Of a stretch of 64,000 nucleotides of DNA, positions 43,036-51,926 are shown one piece after another; the stretch's first letter is position 1; every line of letters starts with the position of its first letter. The notes under the pieces were generated by a model. The model ran no database searches. It was not told where the DNA came from and saw only the letters and a program-made list of their open reading frames with translations. The stretch comes from Streptomyces mirabilis (GTDB lineage Bacteria > Actinomycetota > Actinomycetes > Streptomycetales > Streptomycetaceae): assembly GCF_018310535.1 (NCBI RefSeq), contig NZ_CP074103.1:186001-250000 (forward strand), given 5' to 3'. The translations under genes and the position numbers were made by a program.

Positions 43036-43077
43036 AGCTCACGCTCCGCCACCAGCCGCAATCCCAGGGAGCCCACC

Positions 43078-43467
43078 TTGATCCAGCCAGCCTCTCTCGC
43101 CCTCGGCTTCGGCCTCGGCGTCCTCAGCGTCCTGATCCGCGCCCTTGCTCTGCGCATCCGGCCGCGCCGCACCCCCCTCCCCCTCTCGGTCGCCTCGCCG
43201 AGCCCCGAACTCGTCACCGCCATGTCTGCGGCCGTCGCCGAGCGGTACCCCAACCTCGGAGGGTTCGACTACGCCACCGTCAGCGTCTTCGAGCGCAACG
43301 CACCGGAGAACTCGGTGTACCTCACCCCCGCGCGCGGCCCCCACCGGGGCGCCACACGACTGGACCCGAGCGATTCAAACAGCCCCGGCGGCAGGGCCGC
43401 CCGGCTGCTGGCCGAGATGGACCTGCCTCACGTCGGCGTCCTGGTCATCCCGCTCGGCCCGCGCTGA
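43078..43467 (+). CDS. Hypothetical protein with one N-terminal membrane segment
   Basis: 129 residues from TTG 43078, preceded by AGGGAGCCCACC. A hydrophobic start (LALGFGLGVLSVLIRALAL) then a soluble part with ELVTAMSAAVAERYPNLGGF. Family not recognised. The TTG start is uncertain. Confidence 0.55.
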   Translation: MIQPASLALGFGLGVLSVLIRALALRIRPRRTPLPLSVASPSPELVTAMSAAVAERYPNLGGFDYATVSVFERNAPENSVYLTPARGPHRGATRLDPSDSNSPGGRAARLLAEMDLPHVGVLVIPLGPR

Positions 43468-43475
43468 CACGGCTC

Positions 43476-43506
43476 TCGCCGCCCCGGACTCGCTCCGGGG
43501 CGGCGA
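43476..43506 (+). terminator. Hairpin between small genes
   Basis: TCGCCGCCCCGGA, loop CTCGC, TCCGGGGCGGCGA: a perfect 13-bp stem 9 bases after the stop at 43467. Confidence 0.8.
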
Positions 43507-43585
43507 ACGACCGGCCCCCATGACCGTCAGCCACTGCAGGCCGCCCCCTCCCATCCCCCGATCCCCGACCCGTCAGCGAGGAACC

Positions 43586-43984
43586 GTGACCATCCCGTCC
43601 CGCCAGATGTTCAAGTACGGAAACTGGGTGTTCGACATCGACCGGGCCATGCGCCTCCTGGAGGAGCACCCCCGGCCCACCGAGCAGACCTCCGTAGCCG
43701 ACTGGTCGGCGGCCTACCACCTGAGCCTGCTCAGGCCGGACTACGACGGCCCCTCCTGGTGCCCGATCTTCGGCCCGGACCAGTCCCACTTCAGCGCCGA
43801 GCACGCCATGCGCACCGACCTCGAACAGCCGGTGATCATCGCCACCCTGGAGTTCGACAGCGGCCCGGCTCGCCTGCTGATCGACGGAGTGCACCGCATG
43901 TACCGGGCGATGACCGAAGGCCGCCCGACCCTCCCCGCGCACGTCCTGACCCTCGCCGAGACCGCGACGATCCGCGAGCACTGA
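43586..43984 (+). CDS. Hypothetical protein with ParB-like DGVHR motif
   Basis: 132 residues from GTG 43586 (GCGAGGAACC upstream). The segment ARLLIDGVHRMYRAMTEG carries the DGxHR pattern of the ParB/sulfiredoxin-like fold, preceded by a short beta-rich region (IIATLEFDSG). No helix-turn-helix domain follows, so it is not a full partition protein. Function is not clear. Confidence 0.65.
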   Translation: MTIPSRQMFKYGNWVFDIDRAMRLLEEHPRPTEQTSVADWSAAYHLSLLRPDYDGPSWCPIFGPDQSHFSAEHAMRTDLEQPVIIATLEFDSGPARLLIDGVHRMYRAMTEGRPTLPAHVLTLAETATIREH

Positions 43985-44009
43985 CACCGCCCACCACTCA
44001 GGAGTCCCC

Positions 44010-44366
44010 ATGACCTCCATCGGCACCGCCCGTCACTTCCAGCCCCACGGCACGCCCGGCCACGTATGCCGCGACCACAACCGGGCAGTTCTGGCCCCGG
44101 CCGTCGCCGTCGAAGCCCTCCGCAAGGGCTTCGGCCCCGACCTGACCGACGCCCAGCTCGACGAATGCGCGGAGATCGCCGAGCGCAACCCGCTGTCCGA
44201 CACCTCCCGCGCCGCCGTCCGTGCCGCGCTGGAGCCCGCCCTGTCCGTGCGCAACTCCCCGGCGACCGTGCACCATCGGCTGCTCAACCTCTCGCCCGGA
44301 CACCCGCTGCGTGTCCGCGTCGGCGACACCGAGTACTTCCTGGTCCCCATCCCCATCACGCTGTAG
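44010..44366 (+). CDS. Hypothetical soluble protein
   Basis: 118 residues from ATG 44010 (CAGGAGTCCCC upstream). Helical middle (DLTDAQLDECAEIAERNPLS) and a beta-rich end (LRVRVGDTEYFLVPIPITL). Family not recognised. It follows the DGVHR protein by 25 bases. Confidence 0.6.
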   Translation: MTSIGTARHFQPHGTPGHVCRDHNRAVLAPAVAVEALRKGFGPDLTDAQLDECAEIAERNPLSDTSRAAVRAALEPALSVRNSPATVHHRLLNLSPGHPLRVRVGDTEYFLVPIPITL

Positions 44367-44415
44367 CCCGCAGCCCGCACAAACTGCGGGTGGCCCGAAT
44401 CAGACACCCCTCACC

Positions 44416-44443
44416 AACGCGTCCGGCCCCGGCCGGACGCGTT
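44416..44443 (+). terminator. Terminator hairpin with T tract
   Basis: AACGCGTCCGGCC and GGCCGGACGCGTT are exact complements around CC and are followed by TT, giving GTTTT at the end. It closes the group of small genes before the lipoprotein gene. Confidence 0.8.
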
Positions 44444-44493
44444 TTGGCATGATCCCCCTCGACCGAGATCCGGTACCTGACACAGGGGGAACC

Positions 44494-45471
44494 ATGTCCG
44501 TGCGCCTGCGCCACACCCTTCCGACCGTGCTCGTGGCCGGGGCACTGCTGATCTCCGGCTGCGCTGGCTCCGACAGCGATCCCAAGGCCGACGGCAAGCC
44601 GACGAACAGCGCCCCAGCGGCCCGGCCTTCGTCCTCCACGGTGCTGCCGCACGGCATCGTGAAGCCGGGAACCGCGCTGCCGGTCGGCGACGGAGCATGG
44701 ACGGTGACGCTGCAGGGCTTCGAGCGGCTGCCGGCCGGAACCGTGCCCGGCGTGCCGGTCGGCTCGAGCGCGTACACGGCGCGGGTGACCGTGGCCAACC
44801 AGCGGGCGCAGGTCGCGACCGCGCCGCGGACCGCCGTCACCGCCCGGTATGGAGCTCTCGGGCGCACGGCTGCCGAAGCCGCCGGCAGCAGCACGTCCTC
44901 CTCCAAGGACGAACCGCAGCAGGTCCGCCCCAACGGGTCCGTCGACCGGGACCTGAAGCTGGTGCTTCCCGATCAGGCCCAGGGCCTGCCGGTCACCGTG
45001 ACCGTGGAAGCGACCGAGGAGGGCCTGGCCGAGCCGGAGCTGCTCTTCTTCGAAGGCGCCCTTCCGGGCACCGCCGCCTCGCCGGACACCCAGGCGCCGC
45101 AGGGCGCGCCGGCCGGGCCGTCGGTCACGCCGCTTGGGCAGTGGAGCGGCCAGGTGCGCGTGGGCAAGGTGACGGTGAGCGGCGAGGGCGCCTCGCGCAC
45201 GGGGAGCCTGGAGCTCAGCGTGGTCAACCGATCCGCCGACCCGATGCGCGGCCTGGGCACCACCCTGCGGATCCTGACCGGCCAGGACCTGCACCTGGCC
45301 GCCACCGTCCGCCCGGTGTACGGGTACCGCGACGCTGCGATCGCCCCGTACCGCACCGCAACGCAGACCGTCTCCTTCCGTGTTCCGGAGGCGGCCGTCG
45401 GCGGCCCGGTGACGGTCGAGGCAGTCGACGCGGGCGGCTCCAAGGTCACCTTCGAGGGCACGCTCGGCTGA
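44494..45471 (+). CDS. Secreted lipoprotein of unknown function
   Basis: 325 residues from ATG 44494 (AGGGGGAACC upstream). Signal peptide and lipobox LLISGC, a Ser/Pro-rich linker, then two beta-rich domains (about residues 55-180 and 210-325) that look like immunoglobulin-type folds, e.g. WTVTLQGFERLPAGTVPG and GSLELSVVNRSADPMRGLG. Family not recognised. Confidence 0.75.
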   Translation: MSVRLRHTLPTVLVAGALLISGCAGSDSDPKADGKPTNSAPAARPSSSTVLPHGIVKPGTALPVGDGAWTVTLQGFERLPAGTVPGVPVGSSAYTARVTVANQRAQVATAPRTAVTARYGALGRTAAEAAGSSTSSSKDEPQQVRPNGSVDRDLKLVLPDQAQGLPVTVTVEATEEGLAEPELLFFEGALPGTAASPDTQAPQGAPAGPSVTPLGQWSGQVRVGKVTVSGEGASRTGSLELSVVNRSADPMRGLGTTLRILTGQDLHLAATVRPVYGYRDAAIAPYRTATQTVSFRVPEAAVGGPVTVEAVDAGGSKVTFEGTLG

Positions 45472-45572
45472 AGGAGCCCATAAAAGTTCGGGCGGAGTGT
45501 CACACCGGCGGTCCCCGCCACACCTGTAGCAGGTGAACGGTGCCTTCTCCGACCCGAACAGGACTCCCTTAC

Positions 45573-46286
45573 ATGGCCCCTCGCCTCCTGGCCGCCGGCC
45601 TCGTGCTCGCCGGCGCGCTCGCCGCCTCCGCCTGCGGACCCCTCACCGCCCCCGGCTCCACCGCCGATGCCGCCCCCGCTCGTGGTCCGGCCGCGGCCGG
45701 AGGCGCGCCCGTGCTGGCCCAGCTGAACAAGCTGACGGTCCGGGCGCAGATCTCCCTCGACGGCTACAGCCGCGACGCCTTCGGACCGACGTGGAGCGAT
45801 GCGGGCACGGTCGAGATGTCGGGGAATTCCTGTCCGACGCGCCAGGACGTCCTGGCGCGCGACCTGGAGGACGTCGTTCGGGCCGAGGACGGCTGCACCG
45901 TCCTCTCCGGCGTTCTCCACGACGGGTACACGGGCCGGACGATCGCCTTCAAGCGCGGCCCCGGTACGTCCATGGCCGTGCAGATCGACCACGTGGTCCC
46001 CTTGGCCCTCGGGTGGCGCTCGGGGGCCCGGGAGCTGACCGCCGCGCAGAGGCTGAACTACGCGAACGACCCGGCGAATTTGGTTGCTGCCGACGGTCCG
46101 ACGAACGCCGCGAAGGGTGCCAAGGACGCCTCGGTGTGGATGCCCCCGCGGGCCGAGGCCCACTGCTGGTACGCGACCGCTCAGGTCCGTGTGAAGACCA
46201 AGTACCGCCTGTCGGTCACGCCGGCGGAGAAGGCGGCCCTGCGCACCGCGCTGGAATCCTGCCCGGCCGAGGCGGCCCGGCGATGA
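45573..46286 (+). CDS. Secreted HNH-type nuclease-like lipoprotein (DUF1524/GmrSD C-terminal fold)
   Basis: 237 residues from ATG 45573 (a GTG at 45540 is an alternative). Signal peptide with lipobox ALAASAC, then a domain with the HNH core QIDHVVPLALGWRSGARELT and DPANLVAADGPTNAAKGAKD. Extracellular proteins of this kind in actinobacteria are presumed nucleases. Cys pairs in NSCPTRQD and DGCTVLSG may form disulfides. It overlaps the next gene by four bases. Confidence 0.85.
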   Translation: MAPRLLAAGLVLAGALAASACGPLTAPGSTADAAPARGPAAAGGAPVLAQLNKLTVRAQISLDGYSRDAFGPTWSDAGTVEMSGNSCPTRQDVLARDLEDVVRAEDGCTVLSGVLHDGYTGRTIAFKRGPGTSMAVQIDHVVPLALGWRSGARELTAAQRLNYANDPANLVAADGPTNAAKGAKDASVWMPPRAEAHCWYATAQVRVKTKYRLSVTPAEKAALRTALESCPAEAARR

Positions 46287-47275
46287 GGCCGGCCGCACAG
46301 CCGCTGCCTTTCGGAGCGGACCGGGACCGGTGGACCCATGCTGTCCGGGAAGCCGCCCGGCTGCATCACGCCGTGCGCGCCGAGCTGGCCGGCCGGCTCG
46401 CGGCCCCGGGCATCGAGCGGTCCGCCATGCAGGCACTGCTGCTGATACGGGAGCGGACCCGGAGTGGGTGGCTGCGCTGGGACATCTTCGGGCCGCACCC
46501 TGCGGGCGTGCTGCGTGAGGCAGGCGTCTTCGATCCCGGGCAGCACCCGGTGGGTCGCTGGGTGTGCCGGACGGTCTGGGGGCGTCGCCCTCCCCTGTAC
46601 ATCTGGACGCTGGGAGGGCTGGAGCTTCCTCGCCCCCTCCCGGTCGGCCGGACCGCGCTGTTCACCGTGACCGCCTTCGCCGCCCTGGGCCCCGCGACGT
46701 CCGTACTGCCGGCGGCCTCCGGTCTGCTCGTGGCCGGCGTGGCCGGCCTGGTCGCGGCTGCCGGACTGCCGGCGGCCGTCCGGCACCTCACCCGGCGCCG
46801 CGTGCGCGTGGTGGAGACGGGCGAGGCGTACGCCGCGGTCTTCTTCCGGCTGCTGGCCGCCGAGCAGCGCCTGCGCATGCTCGCCGAGCGCAGCGAGCGC
46901 TACGAGCTGACGCGCGCGGCGGCGGTGCTGCTGCGGCTGGTGTGGGACGCGGCCGGGCTGGTCCCGCTGGCGGCGGACGATGTGGAAGCCCGCGAACTCC
47001 TCCTCGGCTACGAGCAGTCGCTCGCGCTCCTGGTCGACCAGGCCGTCGAGGTCGAGCGGCAGGAGGAAGCGGTGGAGTCGGCGATCCGTGACGACCGTGC
47101 GCCCGCGTCGCCGGCCAGGCCGGCGCTGCCGGAAGAGCTGCTGCCCCGGGCACTGCTGGACGAGGTGCGGCTGGAGCTGGAGGAGCTGGGGCACGGACTG
47201 CGCCACGCCCGGGAGGTCCTGGGCGGCGCCGACGAAGGAACGCAGCATGCGACGAATGGAGAGCGCGATGAGTGA
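46283..47275 (+). CDS. Hypothetical membrane protein with long coiled-coil tail
   Basis: 330 residues from ATG 46283, overlapping the HNH gene stop (ATGA). A cytoplasmic N-terminus, two central membrane segments (about residues 130-170: LFTVTAFAALGPATSVLPAA and SGLLVAGVAGLVAAAGLPAA) and a helical, Glu/Arg-rich C-terminal half. Family not recognised. Coupling suggests it works with the HNH protein or its delivery. Confidence 0.7.
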   Translation: MRPAAQPLPFGADRDRWTHAVREAARLHHAVRAELAGRLAAPGIERSAMQALLLIRERTRSGWLRWDIFGPHPAGVLREAGVFDPGQHPVGRWVCRTVWGRRPPLYIWTLGGLELPRPLPVGRTALFTVTAFAALGPATSVLPAASGLLVAGVAGLVAAAGLPAAVRHLTRRRVRVVETGEAYAAVFFRLLAAEQRLRMLAERSERYELTRAAAVLLRLVWDAAGLVPLAADDVEARELLLGYEQSLALLVDQAVEVERQEEAVESAIRDDRAPASPARPALPEELLPRALLDEVRLELEELGHGLRHAREVLGGADEGTQHATNGERDE

Positions 47276-47639
47276 GCACGAGCTGGACCGGCCTGTCCTG
47301 TGGCGGGAGGCCCATCCGGACGCCTACGCCGAACTGAAGCGCACCTGGGGGGTGATCGGGCACAGCAGTGTCCTCATGGTGCTCAGCCTGAGCTTGATCG
47401 GCACGTCGCTGACGCTGGGCTACCTGCATCTGCCGGGATGGCTGGCGACCGTCGCGCGCCTGGGCACCAGCGCAGCGGCAGTCGGCTGCGGCGCGGTCGG
47501 CCTGTGGCGGCTGGTCCGTGCCCTGTTCCGGTCGGCGCGGGCGGTCATCCGTACGCGCCGGCGCGGCGCCGGCAGCAAGGCGCAGGGGGCGGCCGCCGAG
47601 GACACCCAGCCCGAGGCCGCGCCGGCGGCGGCGTCCTGA
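47268..47639 (+). CDS. Hypothetical small membrane protein
   Basis: 123 residues from ATG 47268, overlapping the upstream stop by 8 bases. A charged start (MSEHELDRPVLWREAHPDAY), two membrane segments (VLMVLSLSLIGTSLTLGYL; LATVARLGTSAAAVGCGAVG) and an Arg/Ala-rich tail. Family not recognised. Confidence 0.65.
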   Translation: MSEHELDRPVLWREAHPDAYAELKRTWGVIGHSSVLMVLSLSLIGTSLTLGYLHLPGWLATVARLGTSAAAVGCGAVGLWRLVRALFRSARAVIRTRRRGAGSKAQGAAAEDTQPEAAPAAAS

Positions 47640-47655
47640 ACGGGAGAGGCGAGCC

Positions 47656-47802
47656 GTGTTCCGGTCCGAGAGCTTCACCGTCGGGTTCGCCGTCGGTGCC
47701 GTGGCCTGGTGCGTTCCGTTCGTGCGGGGGCTGGGCCGGCGCGGGGTCACCAGGGGCCTCGTTCCCGGGCGTCGTAGACGGCCTCCCACTCGGCGAAGGT
47801 GA
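47656..47802 (+). CDS. Possible 48-residue protein
   Basis: GTG 47656 follows CGGGAGAGGCGAGCC and opens FRSESFTVGFAVGAVAWCVP, one hydrophobic stretch, then an Arg-rich tail. It overlaps the 3' end of the convergent Rep-like gene by 56 bases, so it may be real only in its first 30 codons or not at all. Confidence 0.35.
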   Translation: MFRSESFTVGFAVGAVAWCVPFVRGLGRRGVTRGLVPGRRRRPPTRRR

Positions 47803-48991
47803 GGCACTGCTCGGCGGTGCGCGCGTGGCGGGCCCGGTCCGCCGCCGCGAGCGAGGCGAGGATCCTGTCGCGGATGACGAAGCCGGGCGGATCGGGTTCC
47901 GGCTCGGCGGGTGGGTAGAGGCTGTGCAGACGGGTGCGCACCGTCTCCATGGCCTCCAGGAAGGCCGTGTTGGGCGGGACGGCGTCGGCCGGTTCCTCGC
48001 GCTGTCCACACGTGGGGGCTGGCTGGTCCTGGTCGGCGAACTCGCTCCAGCGGGCCATGATCACGCTGGCTGGGGAGGCCGGCCGCCGGGGCACGCGCCA
48101 GACCGACAGGTCGGCGGCGATGTCGGCGGCGGACAGGCCGGTGGCGATCCAGGGTCGCAAAGCGAAGGCGAGGCGGCGCAGGCCCTCGCCCTGGGTCCAG
48201 GGCACCCGGGGGCGTATCCAGGCGGCGACCGAGACGGCGTGCGCGGCCTGCTGCGTGTTGGCCCGGTAGGGCTCTGGAACCTCGTGCCTGCGACGGGAGC
48301 GCGGCCGCGCGCTGCGGGGTGCGCTGGTGTTGTTCTTCTTCCCTCCCATCTCAGCTTTAGGACGTGGGTGGTTGGTCTTACAGGAAGGGGTGTCACGGCT
48401 GTGGGAGGGGCGGGTGCGGCGGCGGGCGTCGGCGATGGCCAGCTGGCGTCCCTGTTCGGTGAATCCGATGTGCCGTGCGTGGTAGCCGTGGCCGCTCACA
48501 CGGTGGCCGAGGGCGTCGTCCCAGGCGCGCGGGACGACGGCGGCGTAGATGGTGGCGGTGCCGGCCCACTCGCCGCTTCCGGCGGGGCGGGTGTTGGCCC
48601 GGGTTCCGTGGAGCGCCCAGACGAGGAGGCCGAGCTCGCGCAGGACGGCGATGTGCCGCTCCAGGGTGCGGCGGCTGATGCCGAGGCGCTTGAACATGGT
48701 GTCGCGGCAGTAGGCGACGTGCCCGTCGGCGTTCAGGCGCGCAGCGAGGTCACGCGCAACGCGCAGCGTGGTGTCGCCGGCCTTGGGGTGCAGGCGCTGG
48801 GTGATGGCCCAGGTGGCGGCGCGCAGGAAGTCGCCGCGCCGGGTACGCCGGGACGCGGTCGTGCCGATCTCCTGGTCCGCATGTTCACAGACCGGGTTGA
48901 ATCGGTTGTTCGGGGATATTCGGTGTTGTCCGCGCGTTGGGCGCGGTGGGGCGGCGGTGGCGTGGACCGGCGCGCGGGCATGCTGCATCAT
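47747..48991 (-). CDS. Helix-turn-helix replication-initiator-like protein
   Basis: 414 residues from ATG 48991 (a second ATG follows; AAGGAGGG lies 14 bases upstream). An N-terminal winged helix (DTMFKRLGISRRTLERHIAV, then LGLLVWALHGTRANTRP) resembles Rep proteins of actinomycete plasmids. A basic, disordered middle precedes a helical C-terminal half (GLRRLAFALRPWIATGLSAA). If it is a Rep, the hairpin-rich region just upstream could be an origin. It could instead be a plasmid transcription factor. Confidence 0.6.
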   Translation of the reverse strand: MMQHARAPVHATAAPPRPTRGQHRISPNNRFNPVCEHADQEIGTTASRRTRRGDFLRAATWAITQRLHPKAGDTTLRVARDLAARLNADGHVAYCRDTMFKRLGISRRTLERHIAVLRELGLLVWALHGTRANTRPAGSGEWAGTATIYAAVVPRAWDDALGHRVSGHGYHARHIGFTEQGRQLAIADARRRTRPSHSRDTPSCKTNHPRPKAEMGGKKNNTSAPRSARPRSRRRHEVPEPYRANTQQAAHAVSVAAWIRPRVPWTQGEGLRRLAFALRPWIATGLSAADIAADLSVWRVPRRPASPASVIMARWSEFADQDQPAPTCGQREEPADAVPPNTAFLEAMETVRTRLHSLYPPAEPEPDPPGFVIRDRILASLAAADRARHARTAEQCLTFAEWEAVYDARERGPW

Positions 48992-49045
48992 GGGCAGGGC
49001 ACGCCCTCCTTTCGGGCATGCGTGAGCCCCTCTTCGGTGGGGCCG

Positions 49046-49108
49046 GGTTCTTCCGGAACCAAGTGATCCGCCCTGGCAGGGGCGGTGTTGCCCGGTCTGC
49101 GGACCGGG
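49046..49108. repeat. Cluster of three hairpins upstream of the Rep-like gene
   Basis: Within 63 bases: GGTTC-TTCCG-GAACC (49046-49060), CCGCCC-TGGCAG-GGGCGG (49068-49085) and CCCGGTC-TGCG-GACCGGG (49091-49108). They lie between the end of fabG and the start of the Rep-like gene on the same strand. They may be a terminator array, a control region or part of an origin. Confidence 0.5.
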
Positions 49109-49273
49109 TTCTTCACCAGGCGGGCTGGACACTCGCCGGGTGGTGGCAGAGATGCGGCGGGGCCGAGGTGCTGGACACACCGGGGGCCTGCTGCCGCGGG
49201 GCAGCCCACGGGGGACTGCCCGCTGTCAGATCATGCGCTCATCGGACTCCAGGGTTGCGGGCGGTCAAAGAGG

Positions 49274-49978
49274 TCAGTGGCCCATGCCGGCGCCGCCGTC
49301 GACGGGCACCACGGCGCCGGTGATGTAGGCGGCCTGCTCGGAGGCGAGGAAGGCCACGGTCGCGGCGATCTCCTCGGGGCGGGCGAGGCGGCCGAGAGGG
49401 ATCTGGGTCTTGAGGTTCTCGAGTTGCTCGTCGCTGAGCGCCTGGCTCATGGACGTCTCGGTGAGGCCGGGGGCCACCACGTTGAAGGTGATGCCGCGGG
49501 AGCCGAGTTCGCGGGCCATGGAGCGGGCGAAGCCGACGAGGCCGGCCTTGGAGGCGGCGTAGTTGGCCTGGCCGCTCTCACCGCGCAGGGCGACGGCGGA
49601 GGAGATGAACACCACGCGGCCCTTCTTCGCGCGGAGCATTCCGCGCGAGGCGCGCTTGGTGACACGGAAGGCGCCGGTGAGGTTGGTGTCGACGACGGAG
49701 GCGAAGTCCTCCTCGCTCATGCGCATCAGCAGTTGGTCCTTGGTGATGCCGGCGTTCGCGACGAGGACCTCGACAGGGCCGTGCTGCTCCTCGACCTCCT
49801 TGAACGCGGCGTCGACCTGCTCGGTGTCGGTGATGTCGCAGCGGACGGCGAGCAGTCCCTCGGGGGGCTCGCCCGAGCGGTAGGTGATGGCGACGCGGTC
49901 GCCGGCTTCGGCGAGGTGACGGGCGATGGCAAGGCCTATGCCGCGGCTGCCGCCGGTGATCAGGACTGAACGGGACAC
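49274..49978 (-). CDS. fabG: 3-oxoacyl-ACP reductase FabG (SDR family)
   Basis: 234 residues from GTG 49978. NADPH-binding TGGSRGIG at residues 8-15, NAG, active-site Ser in FISSAVALRGESGQ, and YAASK with the catalytic Tyr/Lys, then the C-terminal YITGAVVPVDGGAGMGH typical of FabG. It reduces 3-oxoacyl-ACP in fatty acid or polyketide synthesis. It stands alone here next to an IclR regulator, so it may be an accessory copy. Confidence 0.93.
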   Translation of the reverse strand: MSRSVLITGGSRGIGLAIARHLAEAGDRVAITYRSGEPPEGLLAVRCDITDTEQVDAAFKEVEEQHGPVEVLVANAGITKDQLLMRMSEEDFASVVDTNLTGAFRVTKRASRGMLRAKKGRVVFISSAVALRGESGQANYAASKAGLVGFARSMARELGSRGITFNVVAPGLTETSMSQALSDEQLENLKTQIPLGRLARPEEIAATVAFLASEQAAYITGAVVPVDGGAGMGH

Positions 49979-50022
49979 GAGGTGGTGCCTTTCTGTGGTG
50001 CTTTGTAGGGGTCTGTAGTCGG

Positions 50023-50892
50023 TCAACTGGCCCGGCGGGCGCCGGAACGCGTCAGCTGTCCGCTCATCGCCGCAGCGGTGTCCATCACGGCGGCCACGTA
50101 CCGGGCGCGAGTGGCGGCCCGCCGCATGGGCCCGTCCTTGGCGAGCAGCGCCACGGATCCGGCGACGGCCGAGCCGTACCAGATGGGCGCGGCGATCATG
50201 GTGCGGCCGGGCAGCGGGGAAGGGCCGATGGCGTGACCTTCCTCACGGACGGGCGCGGTGTCGATCTTGTTGTCGCCGATGGAGCCGAGGCAGGCGAGGA
50301 TCGCCAGGCCGGCGGCGTCGGACTCCAGAGGCGCTGATTCAAGAGATCGCAAAGTGATCTGAGGCGACGTGAGGACCTCGTCGGCGTGTGGTCCGTATGC
50401 CCGTTCCGCGCAGATCCTCATCGGAGTGCCGATCAGGTGTGGTCGGTAAACAAATACGACCTGGCCTGTTCTCGACTGTAGTGTGACGATCTCGGCCCTC
50501 ACCGCAGGGGAGGGCGGGCCGGCCTGGAGGGGCTGGGCGGGTGTCGAAGAGGGGGGACCGTGCAGCGCGTCAGTCAGGGCGTAGCGAGCACGCGGCCCGC
50601 GCTGTTCGACGGCGCCCTCTCGCATCAAGGCTTGCAGATACCGGTGAGCGGTCGGCGCGGGAAGGTCCGCGGACTCGGCTACCGACGCCAGGGGATGTTC
50701 ACCCGGCCCGAGACGGATCAGCGCTCTGAGCACCGCCATGGTGCGTGCCACGGCTCCGCCCGTGCGGTCCGGCGGGGTGGCAACGGGATGCAGCAACGCG
50801 AACTCCCCCTCGCGGTTGTGGAGGACCTTCGCGTCTCCCACAACGCGGATTCGATCCAGTGGTCGATTCTTCCCGGCCAAGATCCCGCTCAC
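50023..50892 (-). CDS. IclR-family transcriptional regulator
   Basis: About 289 residues from GTG 50892; the start is uncertain and GTG or ATG codons nearer the helix-turn-helix (ARTMAVLRALIRL) are possible. The winged helix (LASVAESADLPAPTAHRYLQ) is followed by an IclR effector domain (SRTGQVVFVYRPHLIGTPMR; AAPIWYGSAVAGSVALL). It lies just upstream of fabG on the same strand and is divergent from the XRE regulator gene. Effector unknown. Confidence 0.85.
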   Translation of the reverse strand: MSGILAGKNRPLDRIRVVGDAKVLHNREGEFALLHPVATPPDRTGGAVARTMAVLRALIRLGPGEHPLASVAESADLPAPTAHRYLQALMREGAVEQRGPRARYALTDALHGPPSSTPAQPLQAGPPSPAVRAEIVTLQSRTGQVVFVYRPHLIGTPMRICAERAYGPHADEVLTSPQITLRSLESAPLESDAAGLAILACLGSIGDNKIDTAPVREEGHAIGPSPLPGRTMIAAPIWYGSAVAGSVALLAKDGPMRRAATRARYVAAVMDTAAAMSGQLTRSGARRAS

Positions 50893-50990
50893 CAGGCTCT
50901 GAATTTTCCGGTCCGCGAATTTCAGGAGCGAGCGCTTCCGGTATATCGCGCGGCCTGCACGGGGATGGCATCACGGGGAAGGGTACAAAG

Positions 50991-51863
50991 TTGAATCAGA
51001 AGGAGGCGTTGCAGCAGCTGCTGCAATGGAAGCGCGGAGAGATAGACCCGGTCGAGCTCGGCTGGCCCAAGCGCACGGGACGGGGCCGGCGCTCACGCGG
51101 ACTGTCCCAAGCCCAGGTCGCCCAGGCGCTGTTCGTCACGGAGAAGACCTACGCCGAGTTCGAGCGCGGGAACACACCTCAGCCGACCGCCGAGTTCCTC
51201 GACAACGTCGCCAAGGTGCTGAACATGAACGAGCGCGAACGGACCGCGCTCTACGTCTACGCGATCGGCTACGAGCCCCCGTTCCCCATGGACCCGATGG
51301 CGGGGACGAACGTCGATCCGGCGTGGCAGGTGGCCGTCAACGGCGTCTCGGGGCAGCCCTGTTACATCAATGACGTCGCCTGGAACGTGCTGGCCGCCAA
51401 CGACGACTTCAAACTCATGTTCCCGCAGCCCGAGGGGAAGTCCCCGGCGCTGCCCGAACGCAACCTGATCCGGTGGATGCTCCTGCGCGAGGACGCGCGC
51501 GAGCACCACCTGGTCGACTGGGACACGCGCTGGGCGCCGCAAGTGGCGGCCCAGTTGCGCACGGCGGTCGCCGCTCACCCTGACAACGAAGACCTCCAGA
51601 TGCTGGACAAGGAGGTCAACGACGACCCGGTGGCGGGGCCGATCTACCGCGACCACAGCCTGGCGTACATACATCCCGACGGCGACGCGCGGCCGATGCG
51701 GCACGCCGGCTACGTGACCCCGCGCGGCACGGAGGACCATCGGACCCGGTGCTGCGAGCGGCACGCGCCGTCCCAGCTGGGCACCGTCACCATGTGCGCC
51801 GCCCAGCCGTTCGGCAGCCCGGGCGCCCGGTTCTTCCTCCTGCCGTTCGTGCCCCACCACTGA
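50991..51863 (+). CDS. XRE regulator with MmyB-type ligand-binding domain
   Basis: 290 residues from TTG 50991 behind GGGGAAGGGTACAAAG. The helix-turn-helix is GLSQAQVAQALFVTEKTYAE, followed by the MmyB-like domain (INDVAWNVLAANDDFKLMFP; RWAPQVAAQLRTAVAAHPDN). These proteins bind fatty acid-like ligands and usually control a neighbouring oxidoreductase or hydrolase gene; here the metallo-beta-lactamase-fold gene follows 63 bases later on the same strand. Confidence 0.88.
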   Translation: MNQKEALQQLLQWKRGEIDPVELGWPKRTGRGRRSRGLSQAQVAQALFVTEKTYAEFERGNTPQPTAEFLDNVAKVLNMNERERTALYVYAIGYEPPFPMDPMAGTNVDPAWQVAVNGVSGQPCYINDVAWNVLAANDDFKLMFPQPEGKSPALPERNLIRWMLLREDAREHHLVDWDTRWAPQVAAQLRTAVAAHPDNEDLQMLDKEVNDDPVAGPIYRDHSLAYIHPDGDARPMRHAGYVTPRGTEDHRTRCCERHAPSQLGTVTMCAAQPFGSPGARFFLLPFVPHH

Positions 51864-51926
51864 CACCGCGCCCGCGGTCGCCTCGGCGGAGAGATTTCGT
51901 CCGGGCGGCCGCGGCCCGCACAATGC

